Positions 1-7,637 are shown, numbered from the stretch's first letter. The stretch is DNA of 18,943 bases from an uncultured Bacteroidales bacterium (GCA_937911935.1 CALDQH010000050.1:1-18943), one strand, 5' to 3'. The notes: a model not told the origin generated them from the letters alone. Program-made: numbers and translations.

Positions 1-2
1 CC

Positions 3-281
3 GTATGCCGCGAGCATAATCTGGTAGCCATGGTTGGCTACCTAAAAGAGTGCGGCTTGAGAGTTTTTGCGGCATCCGAAAAAGCAACACAAGATTATAC
101 CGAAGCCGATTACGCAGGTCCCATTGCTCTTGTCATGGGCTCCGAAGATGTAGGCATATCGCCCGAGATTTTGGAACTTTGCGATGAGCACGTACGTATT
201 CCTATCAACGGCAATATTTCCTCGCTCAACGTATCGGTTGCAGCAGGTATTTTAATTTACGAAGCAGTAAGAAGTAGATAA
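3..281 (+). CDS. TrmH/SpoU-family rRNA 2'-O-methyltransferase, C-terminal part (cut by window start)
   Basis: The open frame runs in from the left edge (codons from base 3, reading VCREHNLVAMVGYLKECG) to a TAA at 279-281, so only about the last 92 residues are visible. The segment with GSEDVGIS, then IPINGNISSLNVSVAAGI, matches the SAM-binding trefoil-knot motifs 2 and 3 of SpoU/TrmH methyltransferases; Asn and Ser in the SSLNVSVA block are the conserved knot residues. This family methylates the 2'-OH of a ribose in rRNA or tRNA using S-adenosylmethionine. The best guess is an RlmB-like 23S rRNA guanosine methyltransferase, but the N-terminal substrate-recognition region is outside the window, so the exact target is inference. 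The gene is followed after 33 bases by an RNA pseudouridine synthase on the same strand, so the two may share a transcript. Confidence 0.85.
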   Translation, partial: VCREHNLVAMVGYLKECGLRVFAASEKATQDYTEADYAGPIALVMGSEDVGISPEILELCDEHVRIPINGNISSLNVSVAAGILIYEAVRSR

Positions 282-293
282 AATTAGGGATTA

Positions 294-314
294 AACTCCC
301 AACTCTCAACTCTC
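294..314 (+). repeat. Period-7 tandem array abutting the rluA-like start codon
   Basis: Three consecutive 7-base units (AACTCCC, then AACTCTC twice) end exactly one base before the ATG at 315. They fill most of the gap between the methyltransferase stop and the pseudouridine synthase start. The same kind of period-7 or period-8 array, with other units, occurs in other gaps of this window. Confidence 0.6.
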
Positions 315-980
315 ATGCAAGTAATCTACGAGGACAATCACATCATTATCGTCAACAAGTCCAGCGGAGAAATTGTACAAGGCGACAAAACAGGAGATAC
401 ACCTCTTGTAGAACACGTGCGCACCTACATCAAAGAGAAATACAACAAACCCGGTAATGTTTTTTGTGGTTTAACGCATCGATTGGACCGTCCCGTAAGC
501 GGCGTAGTTATTTTTGCCAAAACAAGCAAAGCCTTGGAGCGCATCAACAACATGCTCAAAAACCACGAAATCAAAAAAACATATTGGGCCATTGTAAAGA
601 ATCCGCCCAAACAAAGTGAAGGGAAACTGGTTAATTACTTGGTTCGCAACGAAAAACAAAACAAATCGTATGCATACCCTACCGAAAAGCCCAATTCTAA
701 ACGCGCCGAACTCAACTACAAGGTTATTGGCAAATCGGACAACTATACCTTGTTAGAGGTAAACCTAATAACCGGACGTCATCATCAAATTCGTTGCCAA
801 CTTGCCGCTATGGGGTGTCCCATTAAAGGCGATTTAAAATACGGTTTTGCTCGATCCAACCCAGACGGAAGCATTAGCCTACACGCCCGTAGCGTTGAGT
901 TTACGCACCCCGTATCCAAGGAAATCATCCACGTAGAAGCTCCTCCTCCGCAAGACGCCCTTTGGAACTCTATGAAATAA
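315..980 (+). CDS. RluA-family pseudouridine synthase (single domain, no S4 domain)
   Basis: This 221-residue protein should isomerise a uridine in rRNA or tRNA to pseudouridine in the cytoplasm. The family signature HRLDR is at residues 55-59, with Asp58 as the expected catalytic nucleophile; it is followed by VSGVVIFAKT. A second family block, LITGRHHQIRCQLAAMGCPI, lies near residues 152-171 and includes the conserved GRxHQIR sequence. The protein begins directly with the catalytic fold (VIYEDNHIIIVNKSSG), so the N-terminal S4 RNA-binding domain of RluB/C/D-type enzymes is missing. The length agrees with the short RluA/TruC-like subgroup. The start at 315 is the first ATG and sits directly after a 7-base tandem array. 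Family assignment is secure; the modified position is not deducible from sequence alone. Confidence 0.92.
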   Translation: MQVIYEDNHIIIVNKSSGEIVQGDKTGDTPLVEHVRTYIKEKYNKPGNVFCGLTHRLDRPVSGVVIFAKTSKALERINNMLKNHEIKKTYWAIVKNPPKQSEGKLVNYLVRNEKQNKSYAYPTEKPNSKRAELNYKVIGKSDNYTLLEVNLITGRHHQIRCQLAAMGCPIKGDLKYGFARSNPDGSISLHARSVEFTHPVSKEIIHVEAPPPQDALWNSMK

Positions 981-982
981 AA

Positions 983-1016
983 AAACTGCACTCTAGCATT
1001 TTGCTGAGTGCAGTTT
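983..1016. terminator. Bidirectional intrinsic terminator between convergent genes
   Basis: An 11-base perfect stem, AAACTGCACTC (983-993) with GAGTGCAGTTT (1006-1016), is extended by AGCA/TGCT inside the loop. It lies between the convergent ends of the pseudouridine synthase (980) and the LRR protein gene (1032). A-runs precede it and T residues follow it, so it could serve both. The stem's outer nine bases are identical to those of the terminator at 3794-3826. Confidence 0.8.
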
Positions 1017-1031
1017 CTGTAAAGAAATTAC

Positions 1032-3578
1032 TTACCAAACAGATATTAACCTATTACCACTTTTTGTTTTCAAGATATAAACACCTTCTAGAGCACCGTT
1101 TAGATGAGTTACTTCTAAACCTGTTATTGTGTAAACTTGGAACGGTTCGTCACAGTAGATGGTGTGTTCTTTAGCATAAATCATTATTGCAGTGACTTCA
1201 TCTATAGATACATTTGAATCATCGTCTGGATTTGGATCTACAGTTCCTCCGCCATTGGTATCAAAGGTTAATGAAGCATACCAAACACCATCATAGAAAT
1301 AAGGTTTCGACGCCTCAAATTTTAGGTCGCCTGTTTGATTACCCGTTCCGTTATTGCCATTGTTGAAAATAATGCGGTCTGCCAAATTTGAATCAAAGGT
1401 ATATGAGTAAACTTCATATCTATCTACTGTTTTATCTAGTTTTGTAGCAGATCCACCTGGCCAATAATTAATAGGTTTATCTGTTGCATAATCCCATACG
1501 TATGCATTTACAGCAGACCAACCTGATTTATTTACATAATATAATGTAATATCACCAGCAGGAGTTGGCTCTGGTTCTGGATTATCAGGTGTTTCAACTT
1601 GTTTCACTGCTGTAACAGTAAAGTCTGGATTTTCATAATCACCATTGAATACGATCGTAATATCATATATGCCAGCTTCTGCTACTTCTGCAGAAATATG
1701 TTTTTCAAATACTGCATAATTACAATTTCCTAGAATTCTATAATTAACAACACCCAAATCATTACCTTCTAAAATTTGAATGTTTTCAGTATATTTAAGT
1801 GTATTGTTATTTGCTGCAGTAAATCTATTTTCAATCAAACATTCATCAGTATTTGCCACTGCGAAGTAATCTACTTTTACTTTTCCAAAACTTCCCGAAG
1901 GTGTAGTTGCAATGATTTTACCTGTTAGAGTACTGTATTTAATAGTTACATCGGCAGTAGCATTTAGTGTAAAGCCAATATTTCCACCATCTTGTATTGT
2001 AATACCTGCAGAAGAATTTACTGTATCTAGGAACTCTCCTCCAAGCCATTGTCGTGGTTCAATATTCACTACCACTTTAAAGTTCCATGTACCAGCAGGC
2101 ACATTAGAATATATAATTTCAAAAATACCATCTTTGTCTGCATCTGTCATTTGATTGGCAGTTGCAGTAGCATCCCATTCAATGCCATTACACCATACAC
2201 CCGTGGCATCGCTACCGCCATTTCCTGCCACGTAGAATATTGTAATATCACCACCTTGGTTTTCATCACCACCTTGGTTTTCATCGCCACCTTCGCCTGC
2301 AAGACACTCTATATATTGAAAGTTACCAAATATATTATCTGATTTATAATCTGCCTTAGATGCACAAGGCACATATAAATTGGCATTATAATTAGAGAAA
2401 GATTGTCCAGATACTTTTGGTACTGTAGTAGGATATGCAATAATATTTCCAAGTTTGTCACAAGATTCAAACGCATAATTACCAATTTCTTTTACACCCT
2501 CGCCTATACTTACCGAAATTAACTCACTACAACCACTGAATGCTTTATAACCTATAGAAGTAACACTATTAGGTATAGTAATATTTTTTAATTTACTCAT
2601 TCCATAGCATAAATATGATGGAATACGTTCTACTTCGTTACCAAAGGTAAATGAGGTTATTTGCGAACTAATACTTTCAAAAAAAGCTACTTTAGTGTTT
2701 GAGGTAATATCAGCACAATTCTTTGCATTCCAAACAATAGAAGTTAAACTGTTACAATAAATAAATGCATCTTCACCTATCGAAGTAACACCCTCACCTA
2801 TACTTACCGAAATTAACCCACTACAACTACTGAATGCTCTTGAACCTACCGAAGTAACACTATTAGGGATAGTGATTGAAGTTAACCCACTACAACCACT
2901 GAATGCTCTTGGATCTATCGAAGTAACACTATTAGGGATAGTAATATTTTTTAAATTACTCATTTCATAGCATAAATAGGATGGAATACGTTCTACTTCG
3001 TTACCAAAGGTAAATGAGGTTATTTGTGAACGAACATTATAAAAAGCTCCGTCAGATCTATAGCTACCGACAAGAACATTACAATTCTTTGCATTCCAAA
3101 CAATAGAAGTTAAACTGCTACATTTATAAAATGCATCTGTACCTATCTCTGTAACACTACTAGGGATGGTAACTGAAGTTAAACTAGTACAATGTTCAAA
3201 AGCTTCTCTACTTATCAGTGTAACACTATTAGGGATGGTGATTGAAGTTAAACTGCGACAAAAATTAAATGCACCTACACCTATCGAAGTAATACTATTA
3301 GGGATAGTGATTGAAGTTAAACTGCTACATTCATAAAATGCATCTGCACCTATCGAAGTAACACTATAAATTTCAGAATTATATGTGATAGAAGAAGGGA
3401 TGATAACACTACCAGAATATTCTTTTTCACTACCTCCAGAAATTCCTTTATACGTTACTTTTGCAGTCTTGTTGGTATTATCCAAATTATAGTATATACC
3501 ATTCACGACTACATCATGTGCCATAAGCGTACATAATACGCCAAAGAGCAATATTAATAATGAGTAAAATCTTTTCAT
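1032..3578 (-). CDS. Secreted BspA-type leucine-rich-repeat protein with starch-binding-like modules
   Basis: The 848-residue product begins with a signal peptide (MKRFYSLLILLFGVLCTLMA, probable cut after Ala20). Residues of about 35-420 are BspA/Treponema-pallidum-type leucine-rich repeats (LRR_5) of the form LTSITIPNSVTSIGxxAFxxC, about ten copies. A linker with two GGDENQ repeats follows. From about residue 442 comes a beta-rich module (ITIFYVAGNGG, then GTWNFKVVVN, QWLGG) resembling the X25-like modules of amylolytic enzymes. A region of about 560-670 is unassigned. Residues of about 672-785 (ITLYYVNKSGW, YVWDY, NYWPGG, IIFNNGN) match starch-binding module 26. The last 60 residues (VYTITGLEVTHLNG, GVYILKTKSG) resemble the beta-strand C-terminal tails of Bacteroidota surface proteins. 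No catalytic domain is visible; it is probably a surface adhesin or glucan binder. It has its own promoter and structured leader. Domain calls past the LRRs rest on pattern recognition. Confidence 0.88.
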   Translation of the reverse strand: MKRFYSLLILLFGVLCTLMAHDVVVNGIYYNLDNTNKTAKVTYKGISGGSEKEYSGSVIIPSSITYNSEIYSVTSIGADAFYECSSLTSITIPNSITSIGVGAFNFCRSLTSITIPNSVTLISREAFEHCTSLTSVTIPSSVTEIGTDAFYKCSSLTSIVWNAKNCNVLVGSYRSDGAFYNVRSQITSFTFGNEVERIPSYLCYEMSNLKNITIPNSVTSIDPRAFSGCSGLTSITIPNSVTSVGSRAFSSCSGLISVSIGEGVTSIGEDAFIYCNSLTSIVWNAKNCADITSNTKVAFFESISSQITSFTFGNEVERIPSYLCYGMSKLKNITIPNSVTSIGYKAFSGCSELISVSIGEGVKEIGNYAFESCDKLGNIIAYPTTVPKVSGQSFSNYNANLYVPCASKADYKSDNIFGNFQYIECLAGEGGDENQGGDENQGGDITIFYVAGNGGSDATGVWCNGIEWDATATANQMTDADKDGIFEIIYSNVPAGTWNFKVVVNIEPRQWLGGEFLDTVNSSAGITIQDGGNIGFTLNATADVTIKYSTLTGKIIATTPSGSFGKVKVDYFAVANTDECLIENRFTAANNNTLKYTENIQILEGNDLGVVNYRILGNCNYAVFEKHISAEVAEAGIYDITIVFNGDYENPDFTVTAVKQVETPDNPEPEPTPAGDITLYYVNKSGWSAVNAYVWDYATDKPINYWPGGSATKLDKTVDRYEVYSYTFDSNLADRIIFNNGNNGTGNQTGDLKFEASKPYFYDGVWYASLTFDTNGGGTVDPNPDDDSNVSIDEVTAIMIYAKEHTIYCDEPFQVYTITGLEVTHLNGALEGVYILKTKSGNRLISVW
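2251..2286 (-). repeat. 18-base tandem repeat coding for the GGDENQ linker
   Basis: Two 18-base units (2251-2268 and 2269-2286) differ by one base at the end and encode GGDENQ twice in the LRR protein. They mark the hinge between the leucine-rich repeats and the downstream carbohydrate-binding-like modules. Copy number could change by slippage without breaking the frame. Confidence 0.8.
2575..3118 (-). repeat. Segmental duplication of about 121 codons within the LRR region
   Basis: A block coding for SLTSIVWNAKNC, then SQITSFTFGNEVERIPSYLCY, then LKNITIPNSVTSI, occurs twice at an offset of 363-366 bases (for example GAATACGTTC at 2621 and again at 2984). The copies stay nearly identical at the DNA level over long stretches, which suggests a recent duplication or gene conversion rather than ordinary LRR divergence. 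Confidence 0.8.
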
Positions 3579-3627
3579 AAGTATCTAATTTTTATTGGTT
3601 ATATGCAATCGTTTGCTTTTTATTGGT

Positions 3628-3654
3628 AAAAAAATTATACGACTATGCGTATAA
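3628..3654 (-). terminator. Possible attenuator in the leader of the LRR gene
   Basis: Read on the minus strand, TTATACG (3654-3648), a six-base loop and CGTATAA (3641-3635) form a seven-base stem followed at once by seven T residues (3634-3628). This is the form of an intrinsic terminator, though with a weak AT-rich stem. It lies between the predicted transcription start (about 3683) and the ATG at 3578, so it would stop transcription before the gene unless bypassed. Confidence 0.5.
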
Positions 3655-3660
3655 AACTGC

Positions 3661-3681
3661 ACATCTCTTAGCAAGAGATGT
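3661..3681 (-). promoter_or_regulatory. Hairpin at the 5' end of the LRR gene leader
   Basis: ACATCTCTT (3661-3669) and AAGAGATGT (3673-3681) form a perfect nine-base stem with a three-base loop. On the minus strand it begins within two or three bases of the predicted transcription start. It could protect the 5' end of the mRNA or work with the downstream terminator-like hairpin. It is preceded on the plus strand by AAAACTGCAC-type sequence shared with the two nearby terminators. Confidence 0.55.
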
Positions 3682-3689
3682 TACATTGG

Positions 3690-3720
3690 CAAATATACTA
3701 GTATTAAGTAACAAAATCAA
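3690..3720 (-). promoter_or_regulatory. Bacteroidota-type promoter of the LRR gene
   Basis: On the minus strand TTG (3720-3718) is followed after exactly 20 bases by TATATTTG (3697-3690), matching the Bacteroidota -33/-7 pattern with TAnnTTTG. The predicted start is near 3683, giving a leader of about 105 bases before the ATG at 3578. The spacing is the same as in the promoters proposed at 5401 and 16184. Confidence 0.6.
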
Positions 3721-3792
3721 CACTTTTAACTAAATAATAAATGTTTTTACCCTTCCCCGTTTTTGTATATAATTGATTACTAATACATAAAG

Positions 3793-3826
3793 AAAACTGC
3801 ACCTGACATTACATCAAGTGCAGTTT
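3793..3826 (-). terminator. Intrinsic terminator downstream of the SPFH gene
   Basis: AAACTGCAC (3794-3802) pairs with GTGCAGTTT (3818-3826); the stem continues as TGA/TCA after one mismatch. Read on the minus strand it is followed by TCTTT, and it lies 30 bases after the stop of the SPFH gene, which it should terminate. Its stem ends are the same nine bases as in the terminator at 983-1016. Confidence 0.75.
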
Positions 3827-3855
3827 GATAAAGTTTTATGTATCCTAACCTCTAA

Positions 3856-4815
3856 CTATTTATTAAATAGTTCTTTAATATTCCCTAACGAGCCTAGTAC
3901 AGAAGACGCTTCGTAAGGCATATAAACGGTTTTATTATCCTTGCCAGAAGTCATTTCTTTTAAGCTTTCGATATACTTAATAGCAAGTAAATATTGCACT
4001 GGGTCTGCACCTTTGTTAGATGCAACAGCTGCCGACACTTGGGCAATGGCTTTGGCTTCGGCTTCGGCTTGCAAGATTTGCGCTTCTGCCTGACCTTGTG
4101 CTTTTAAAATCTTCGCTTGTTTTTCTGCCTCTGCCGCGTTGATTTCGGCTGCTTTTTCGCCTTCCGATTTTAGGATAGCCGATTGTTTTTCTCCTTCGGC
4201 TTTAAGAATTTCGGCACGACGATCGCGTTCGGCTTGCATTTGTTTTTCCATGGCAAAACGAATGCTTTCGGGAGGTGTAATATCTTGCAACTCGACACGA
4301 TTTACTTTTACACCCCATTTATTGGTAGCTTCGTCCAATACATTGCGCAGTTTAGAGTTGATAGTATCGCGCGATGTAAGTGTTTCGTCTAACTCCATCT
4401 CGCCCACCACGTTACGAAGCGTAGTTTGGGTTAATTTTTCAATTGCCATGGGCAAGTTTTTGATTTCGTAAACCGATTTAACGGGATCGACAATCTGAAA
4501 ATACAACAAAGCGTTGATTTCGGTCATAACGTTGTCCTTGGTAATCACACTTTGTTTGTCAAAATCGTACACTTGCTCACGCAAATCAATACGGCTTACC
4601 ATGCGAAGCGCCCCCGTATTCATACGTGTAATGGTTTCTTTGGGTCGCTCGATAATGGGCAAAATAACGTTGATACCTGCTTGTAGCGTACGATGATAAC
4701 GACCCAAGCGTTCTACAATCATGGTTTCGGATTGCGATACAATCTTAATACCGTTCAAAATGTAAATAATAACCAATGCGGCTACTACTAACAACATAAT
4801 GGATAATGCACTCAT
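3856..4815 (-). CDS. SPFH/band 7 (stomatin-like, QmcA-type) membrane protein
   Basis: This 319-residue protein has one N-terminal membrane segment (about residues 4-24, LSIMLLVVAALVIIYILNGI), then the SPFH/band 7 domain (about 25-190; VSQSETMIVERLGRYHRTLQ, then PIIERP, RVELQDITPPESI). A long Ala/Glu/Lys-rich coiled coil (about 195-275, with repeated EILKAEGEKQ-like heptads) leads into a C-terminal tail with VQYLLAIKYIESL. Proteins of this type form large ring- or cage-like oligomers in membrane microdomains and work with NfeD partners in membrane organisation or protein quality control. The nfeD-like gene lies 48 bases upstream on the same strand, the standard arrangement, so the two are probably an operon read from the NfeD side. 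The start at 4815 fits the family well. A terminator follows. Confidence 0.93.
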   Translation of the reverse strand: MSALSIMLLVVAALVIIYILNGIKIVSQSETMIVERLGRYHRTLQAGINVILPIIERPKETITRMNTGALRMVSRIDLREQVYDFDKQSVITKDNVMTEINALLYFQIVDPVKSVYEIKNLPMAIEKLTQTTLRNVVGEMELDETLTSRDTINSKLRNVLDEATNKWGVKVNRVELQDITPPESIRFAMEKQMQAERDRRAEILKAEGEKQSAILKSEGEKAAEINAAEAEKQAKILKAQGQAEAQILQAEAEAKAIAQVSAAVASNKGADPVQYLLAIKYIESLKEMTSGKDNKTVYMPYEASSVLGSLGNIKELFNK

Positions 4816-4821
4816 TTTTAA

Positions 4822-4861
4822 TATTGATTTGTTGATTCGATTGTTTGTTGATTATTCGTTG
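4822..4861. repeat. Degenerate period-8 tandem array between nfeD-like and SPFH genes
   Basis: The 48-base gap between the two genes is largely made of 8-base units, TATTGATT, TGTTGATT, an altered unit, TGTTGATT and ATTCGTTG. It belongs to the same class of short-period arrays seen at 294, 7561, 9295 and 13305, with a different unit. Confidence 0.45.
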
Positions 4862-4863
4862 AA

Positions 4864-5316
4864 CTATTGAGTTGATGTGGACTCAGGTTTCACCGTTAGT
4901 ATCAAACTATCTTGTTGGGTAACAACAACATTCGCTCCTACGGGAATAATGGTTTTATTATCTTCGACAACGGCTTTCCAATCATCGCCATGAACAGCCA
5001 CACGACCTGTATGTTTTAGTGGATTTACCTCTTCGGTTACAACTGCCTGCATGCCAATAACAGCCTGTGCATTCATGGGAACGTATTCTTGTTTTTTCGT
5101 TAGATATTTAAGAGCCAGCGGTCTAATAAAGATAAAAGCCAACAATGATCCCACTGCGAACGACAAAATTTGCCAATCCAGTGCATAGCCCAGATACGCA
5201 ATTAAAGCACCTAATAAGGTACCGATGGCAAAGCAAACAATACCAAAACCTGCTGTTGTTATTTCTACTATAATCAACAGAACAGAAATTATTAGCCAAT
5301 AGTGAAATGGTTCCAT
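4864..5316 (-). CDS. NfeD-like membrane protein
   Basis: The likely product is about 150 residues, starting at the ATG at 5316 (MEPFHYWLIISVLLI). The longer frame from 5379 adds 21 residues (MSWLSLVKCVYLYVVDYIRYD) that do not look like this family, whose members begin just before the first membrane helix. Three or so membrane segments follow: IISVLLIIVEITTAGFGIV, a Gly-rich segment with AIGTLLGALIAYLGY, and LSFAVGSLLAFIFIRPL. The C-terminal part (AVIGMQAVVTEEVNPLKHTG, then GDDWKAVVED, IPVGANVVVT) is the OB-fold NfeD C-terminal domain exposed to the aqueous side. It is the short NfeD1b-type form without a ClpP-like protease domain. It precedes the SPFH gene on the same strand and is its probable partner. 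Start choice is inference. Confidence 0.88.
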   Translation of the reverse strand: MEPFHYWLIISVLLIIVEITTAGFGIVCFAIGTLLGALIAYLGYALDWQILSFAVGSLLAFIFIRPLALKYLTKKQEYVPMNAQAVIGMQAVVTEEVNPLKHTGRVAVHGDDWKAVVEDNKTIIPVGANVVVTQQDSLILTVKPESTSTQ

Positions 5317-5400
5317 ATCGTATCGAATATAATCAACTACATACAAATATACACACTTAACCAGAGATAACCAACTCATTATTACATTTTTTACAAACTA

Positions 5401-5431
5401 TTGCATTTATGAACAAACTTTTGTATTTTTG
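5401..5431 (+). promoter_or_regulatory. Bacteroidota-type promoter of the pullulanase gene
   Basis: TTG (5401-5403), 20 bases, then TATTTTTG (5424-5431) fits the TTG-N20-TAnnTTTG pattern. The start would be near 5438, leaving a leader of almost 100 bases before the ATG at 5535. It lies in the divergent region shared with the nfeD-like gene. Confidence 0.5.
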
Positions 5432-5534
5432 TGCGAATTACGCCATTTGTATTGCCTATGAATATATTGTTTACACATTAAACTTTAACTCTTATATACT
5501 CTTGTATATCTCAAACCAATTTTAATTAAATACT

Positions 5535-7541
5535 ATGAACCTAAAACACTTATTATCCTTTACCTTCACCTTGATTATGATTATGACTTCATGCAATAAA
5601 ACCCCTCAAAAATACAATTCGTACGACGAATATCCCGAATACAAGGGAAACGACTTAGAATATGTTTATAGCCCAGATGCCACGACATTTAAATTGTGGT
5701 CGCCAGAGGCTGACAGTGTACAAGTACACCTATACACCGAAGGTTTAGGCGGTTCTCGCCTTAACACCAAAATGATGGAATACGTAGGCGAAGGAGTATG
5801 GGCTACTACCTTTAAAGAAGACCTAAAAGGCACATTCTATACGTTCCAAATTTTCCACGAGGGACAATGGCTACCCGAAAGCGTTGGTGCTTATGCCAAA
5901 GCAGTAGGCGTTAATGCTGTACGCGGAGCCGTTATCGACATGGCAGATACCAATCCAGAAGGATGGGAAAACGATCTTCGTCCTGCCCAAAAGAACTTTA
6001 CAGACATTATTTTGTACGAAGTTCACGTTCGCGACTTTTCGGTATCTCCCAATTCGGGCATGAAAAACAAAGGTAAATTCTTGGCATTTACCGAAGAAGG
6101 CACCAAAAATAGCCACGGACAAGCAACTGGCTTGGATCACTTAAAAGAATTAGGCGTTACACACGTACACCTTTTGCCTGCATTCGACTACAATTCTATT
6201 GACGAAACCAAACTAGACGAAAATAAATACAACTGGGGCTACGACCCTGCCAGCTTTAACGCACCCGAAGGTAGCTATTCTACCAATCCTTACGACCCCA
6301 TTTGTCGTATCAAAGAATTTAAACAAATGGTGCAAGCTTTGCACAAAAACGGCATTCGTGTAATTATGGACGTGGTTTATAACCACACTTCCAAATGGGA
6401 AGATCACGCCTTTACCCGTACCGTTCCTGGTTACTACTATCGCCAAAATGCCGACGGTAGCTACTCAAACGCATCGGGTTGTGGCAACGAAACTGCCTCT
6501 GAACGTGCCATGGTACGTCGCTACATGATCGAATCGCTTCAATATTGGGCAAAAGAATACCACATTGATGGTTTCCGTTTTGACCTAATGGCCATTCACG
6601 ACATCACCACCATGAACGAAATTCGCAAAGCGTTGGACGAAATTGATCCTACTCTATTTATCTACGGCGAAGGTTGGACTGCAGCCGACTCTCCACTTCC
6701 TTACGAAGAACGCGCTGTAAAACAACACGTTAATCGCATGCCTGGCATTGCTGTATTTAGCGATGACATTCGCGACGGTTTGCGTGGAGGTTGGGCTGAT
6801 GCCAAAACTCCAGGTTTTGCTTGCGGTACACAAGGTTATGATGAAACCATTAAATTTGGCGCCGTAGCTGCTACCGGGCACGATAGCATTCATTACGGAT
6901 TGGTTAATTACTCAAACAATCCATACGCATCAGAACCTTCGCAAGTAATCAATTATGTATCTTGCCACGACGACATGTGCTTGAACGACAAAATTGCTTA
7001 CGCTGCTCCTTACGGAAGCTCGCCTCAAGAAATGCGTCGTTACAACCGATTGGCACAAAGCGTTATCTTCTTATCGCAAGGCGTTCCTTTTATCTATGCT
7101 GGCGAAGAAATTATGCGTAACAAACAAGGTGTTCACAACACCTACCAATCGCCCGATAGCATCAACCAAATTAACTGGGATTTCAAATACAAAGAAGAAC
7201 CCATGTTTAATTATTACAAAGGTTTGATTGCCTTGCGCAATGCACACCCTGCCTTTAGAATGCCTACTACTCAGATGTTGCAACAAAACTTGCATTTCTT
7301 GTACACAGGTCAAGCATGCGTTGTAGCTTATGTTATCGAGAACAATGCTAACGGCGATACCTGGAACCGCATTTTGGTAGTGCACAATGGCAACCGTCAC
7401 CCCATCAATTTAAGCATTCCACAAGACAATTGGACAGTAGCATGCAATGGCGAAGAGGTAAGATTAAATGGTATCTTTAACTGGAACAAAAATTACCTAC
7501 CTGTACCTGCATCGTCAACCATGGTGCTTTATAAAAAGTAA
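5535..7541 (+). CDS. pulA: Type I pullulanase, surface or periplasmic lipoprotein (GH13)
   Basis: The 668-residue enzyme should cut alpha-1,6 branch links in pullulan, starch or glycogen. A lipoprotein signal (MNLKHLLSFTFTLIMIMTSC) places the lipid-modified Cys at residue 20. A CBM48-like N-terminal domain follows (YSPDATTFKLWSPEADSVQVHLY, about 45-140), then the GH13 barrel. The type I pullulanase signature YNWGYDP starts at Tyr232. Other GH13 blocks are VIMDVVYNHT, GFRFDLM with nucleophile Asp350, IYGEGW with acid/base Glu379, and CHDD with His478 and Asp479. The short C-terminal domain (about 590-668) is the usual beta-sandwich. All catalytic residues are present. It is transcribed alone from a divergent promoter region and lacks a susC/susD pair in this window. 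The nearby LRR protein with starch-binding-like modules suggests a shared glucan theme, but they are not in one operon. Confidence 0.95.
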   Translation: MNLKHLLSFTFTLIMIMTSCNKTPQKYNSYDEYPEYKGNDLEYVYSPDATTFKLWSPEADSVQVHLYTEGLGGSRLNTKMMEYVGEGVWATTFKEDLKGTFYTFQIFHEGQWLPESVGAYAKAVGVNAVRGAVIDMADTNPEGWENDLRPAQKNFTDIILYEVHVRDFSVSPNSGMKNKGKFLAFTEEGTKNSHGQATGLDHLKELGVTHVHLLPAFDYNSIDETKLDENKYNWGYDPASFNAPEGSYSTNPYDPICRIKEFKQMVQALHKNGIRVIMDVVYNHTSKWEDHAFTRTVPGYYYRQNADGSYSNASGCGNETASERAMVRRYMIESLQYWAKEYHIDGFRFDLMAIHDITTMNEIRKALDEIDPTLFIYGEGWTAADSPLPYEERAVKQHVNRMPGIAVFSDDIRDGLRGGWADAKTPGFACGTQGYDETIKFGAVAATGHDSIHYGLVNYSNNPYASEPSQVINYVSCHDDMCLNDKIAYAAPYGSSPQEMRRYNRLAQSVIFLSQGVPFIYAGEEIMRNKQGVHNTYQSPDSINQINWDFKYKEEPMFNYYKGLIALRNAHPAFRMPTTQMLQQNLHFLYTGQACVVAYVIENNANGDTWNRILVVHNGNRHPINLSIPQDNWTVACNGEEVRLNGIFNWNKNYLPVPASSTMVLYKK

Positions 7542-7560
7542 AATTTACTCGCTTCGCTCG

Positions 7561-7637
7561 GACTAATCGACTAATCGACTAATCGGTGGTTAAAGGAGAA
7601 ATGACTTTCGACTTTTGACTTTCGACATTAGACTTTC
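7561..7637 (+). repeat. Two short-period tandem arrays upstream of the NIF3-like gene
   Basis: Three perfect 8-base units GACTAATC (7561-7584) are followed, after a spacer containing AAAGGAGAA, by five period-7 units (7603-7637) of the type GACTTTC with two variants. The second array ends eight bases before the ATG at 7645. The stretch of about 100 bases between the pullulanase and NIF3-like genes holds little else, apart from a mirror repeat at 7548-7559. Confidence 0.75.

Noticed and set aside
2575..3380. Regularly recurring short DNA repeats that might suggest a CRISPR array
   Set aside because: They are codons of leucine-rich repeats within one open frame, spaced about 69 bases with similar, not unique, sequence between them. 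No cas genes are present.
5317..5379. Longer N-terminus of the NfeD-like protein starting at 5379
   Set aside because: The added 21 residues are unlike the family, whose first helix begins right after the ATG at 5316.
7548..7559. CTCGCTTCGCTC as a terminator hairpin after the pullulanase gene
   Set aside because: It is a mirror repeat, not an inverted repeat, so it cannot form a stem with itself.
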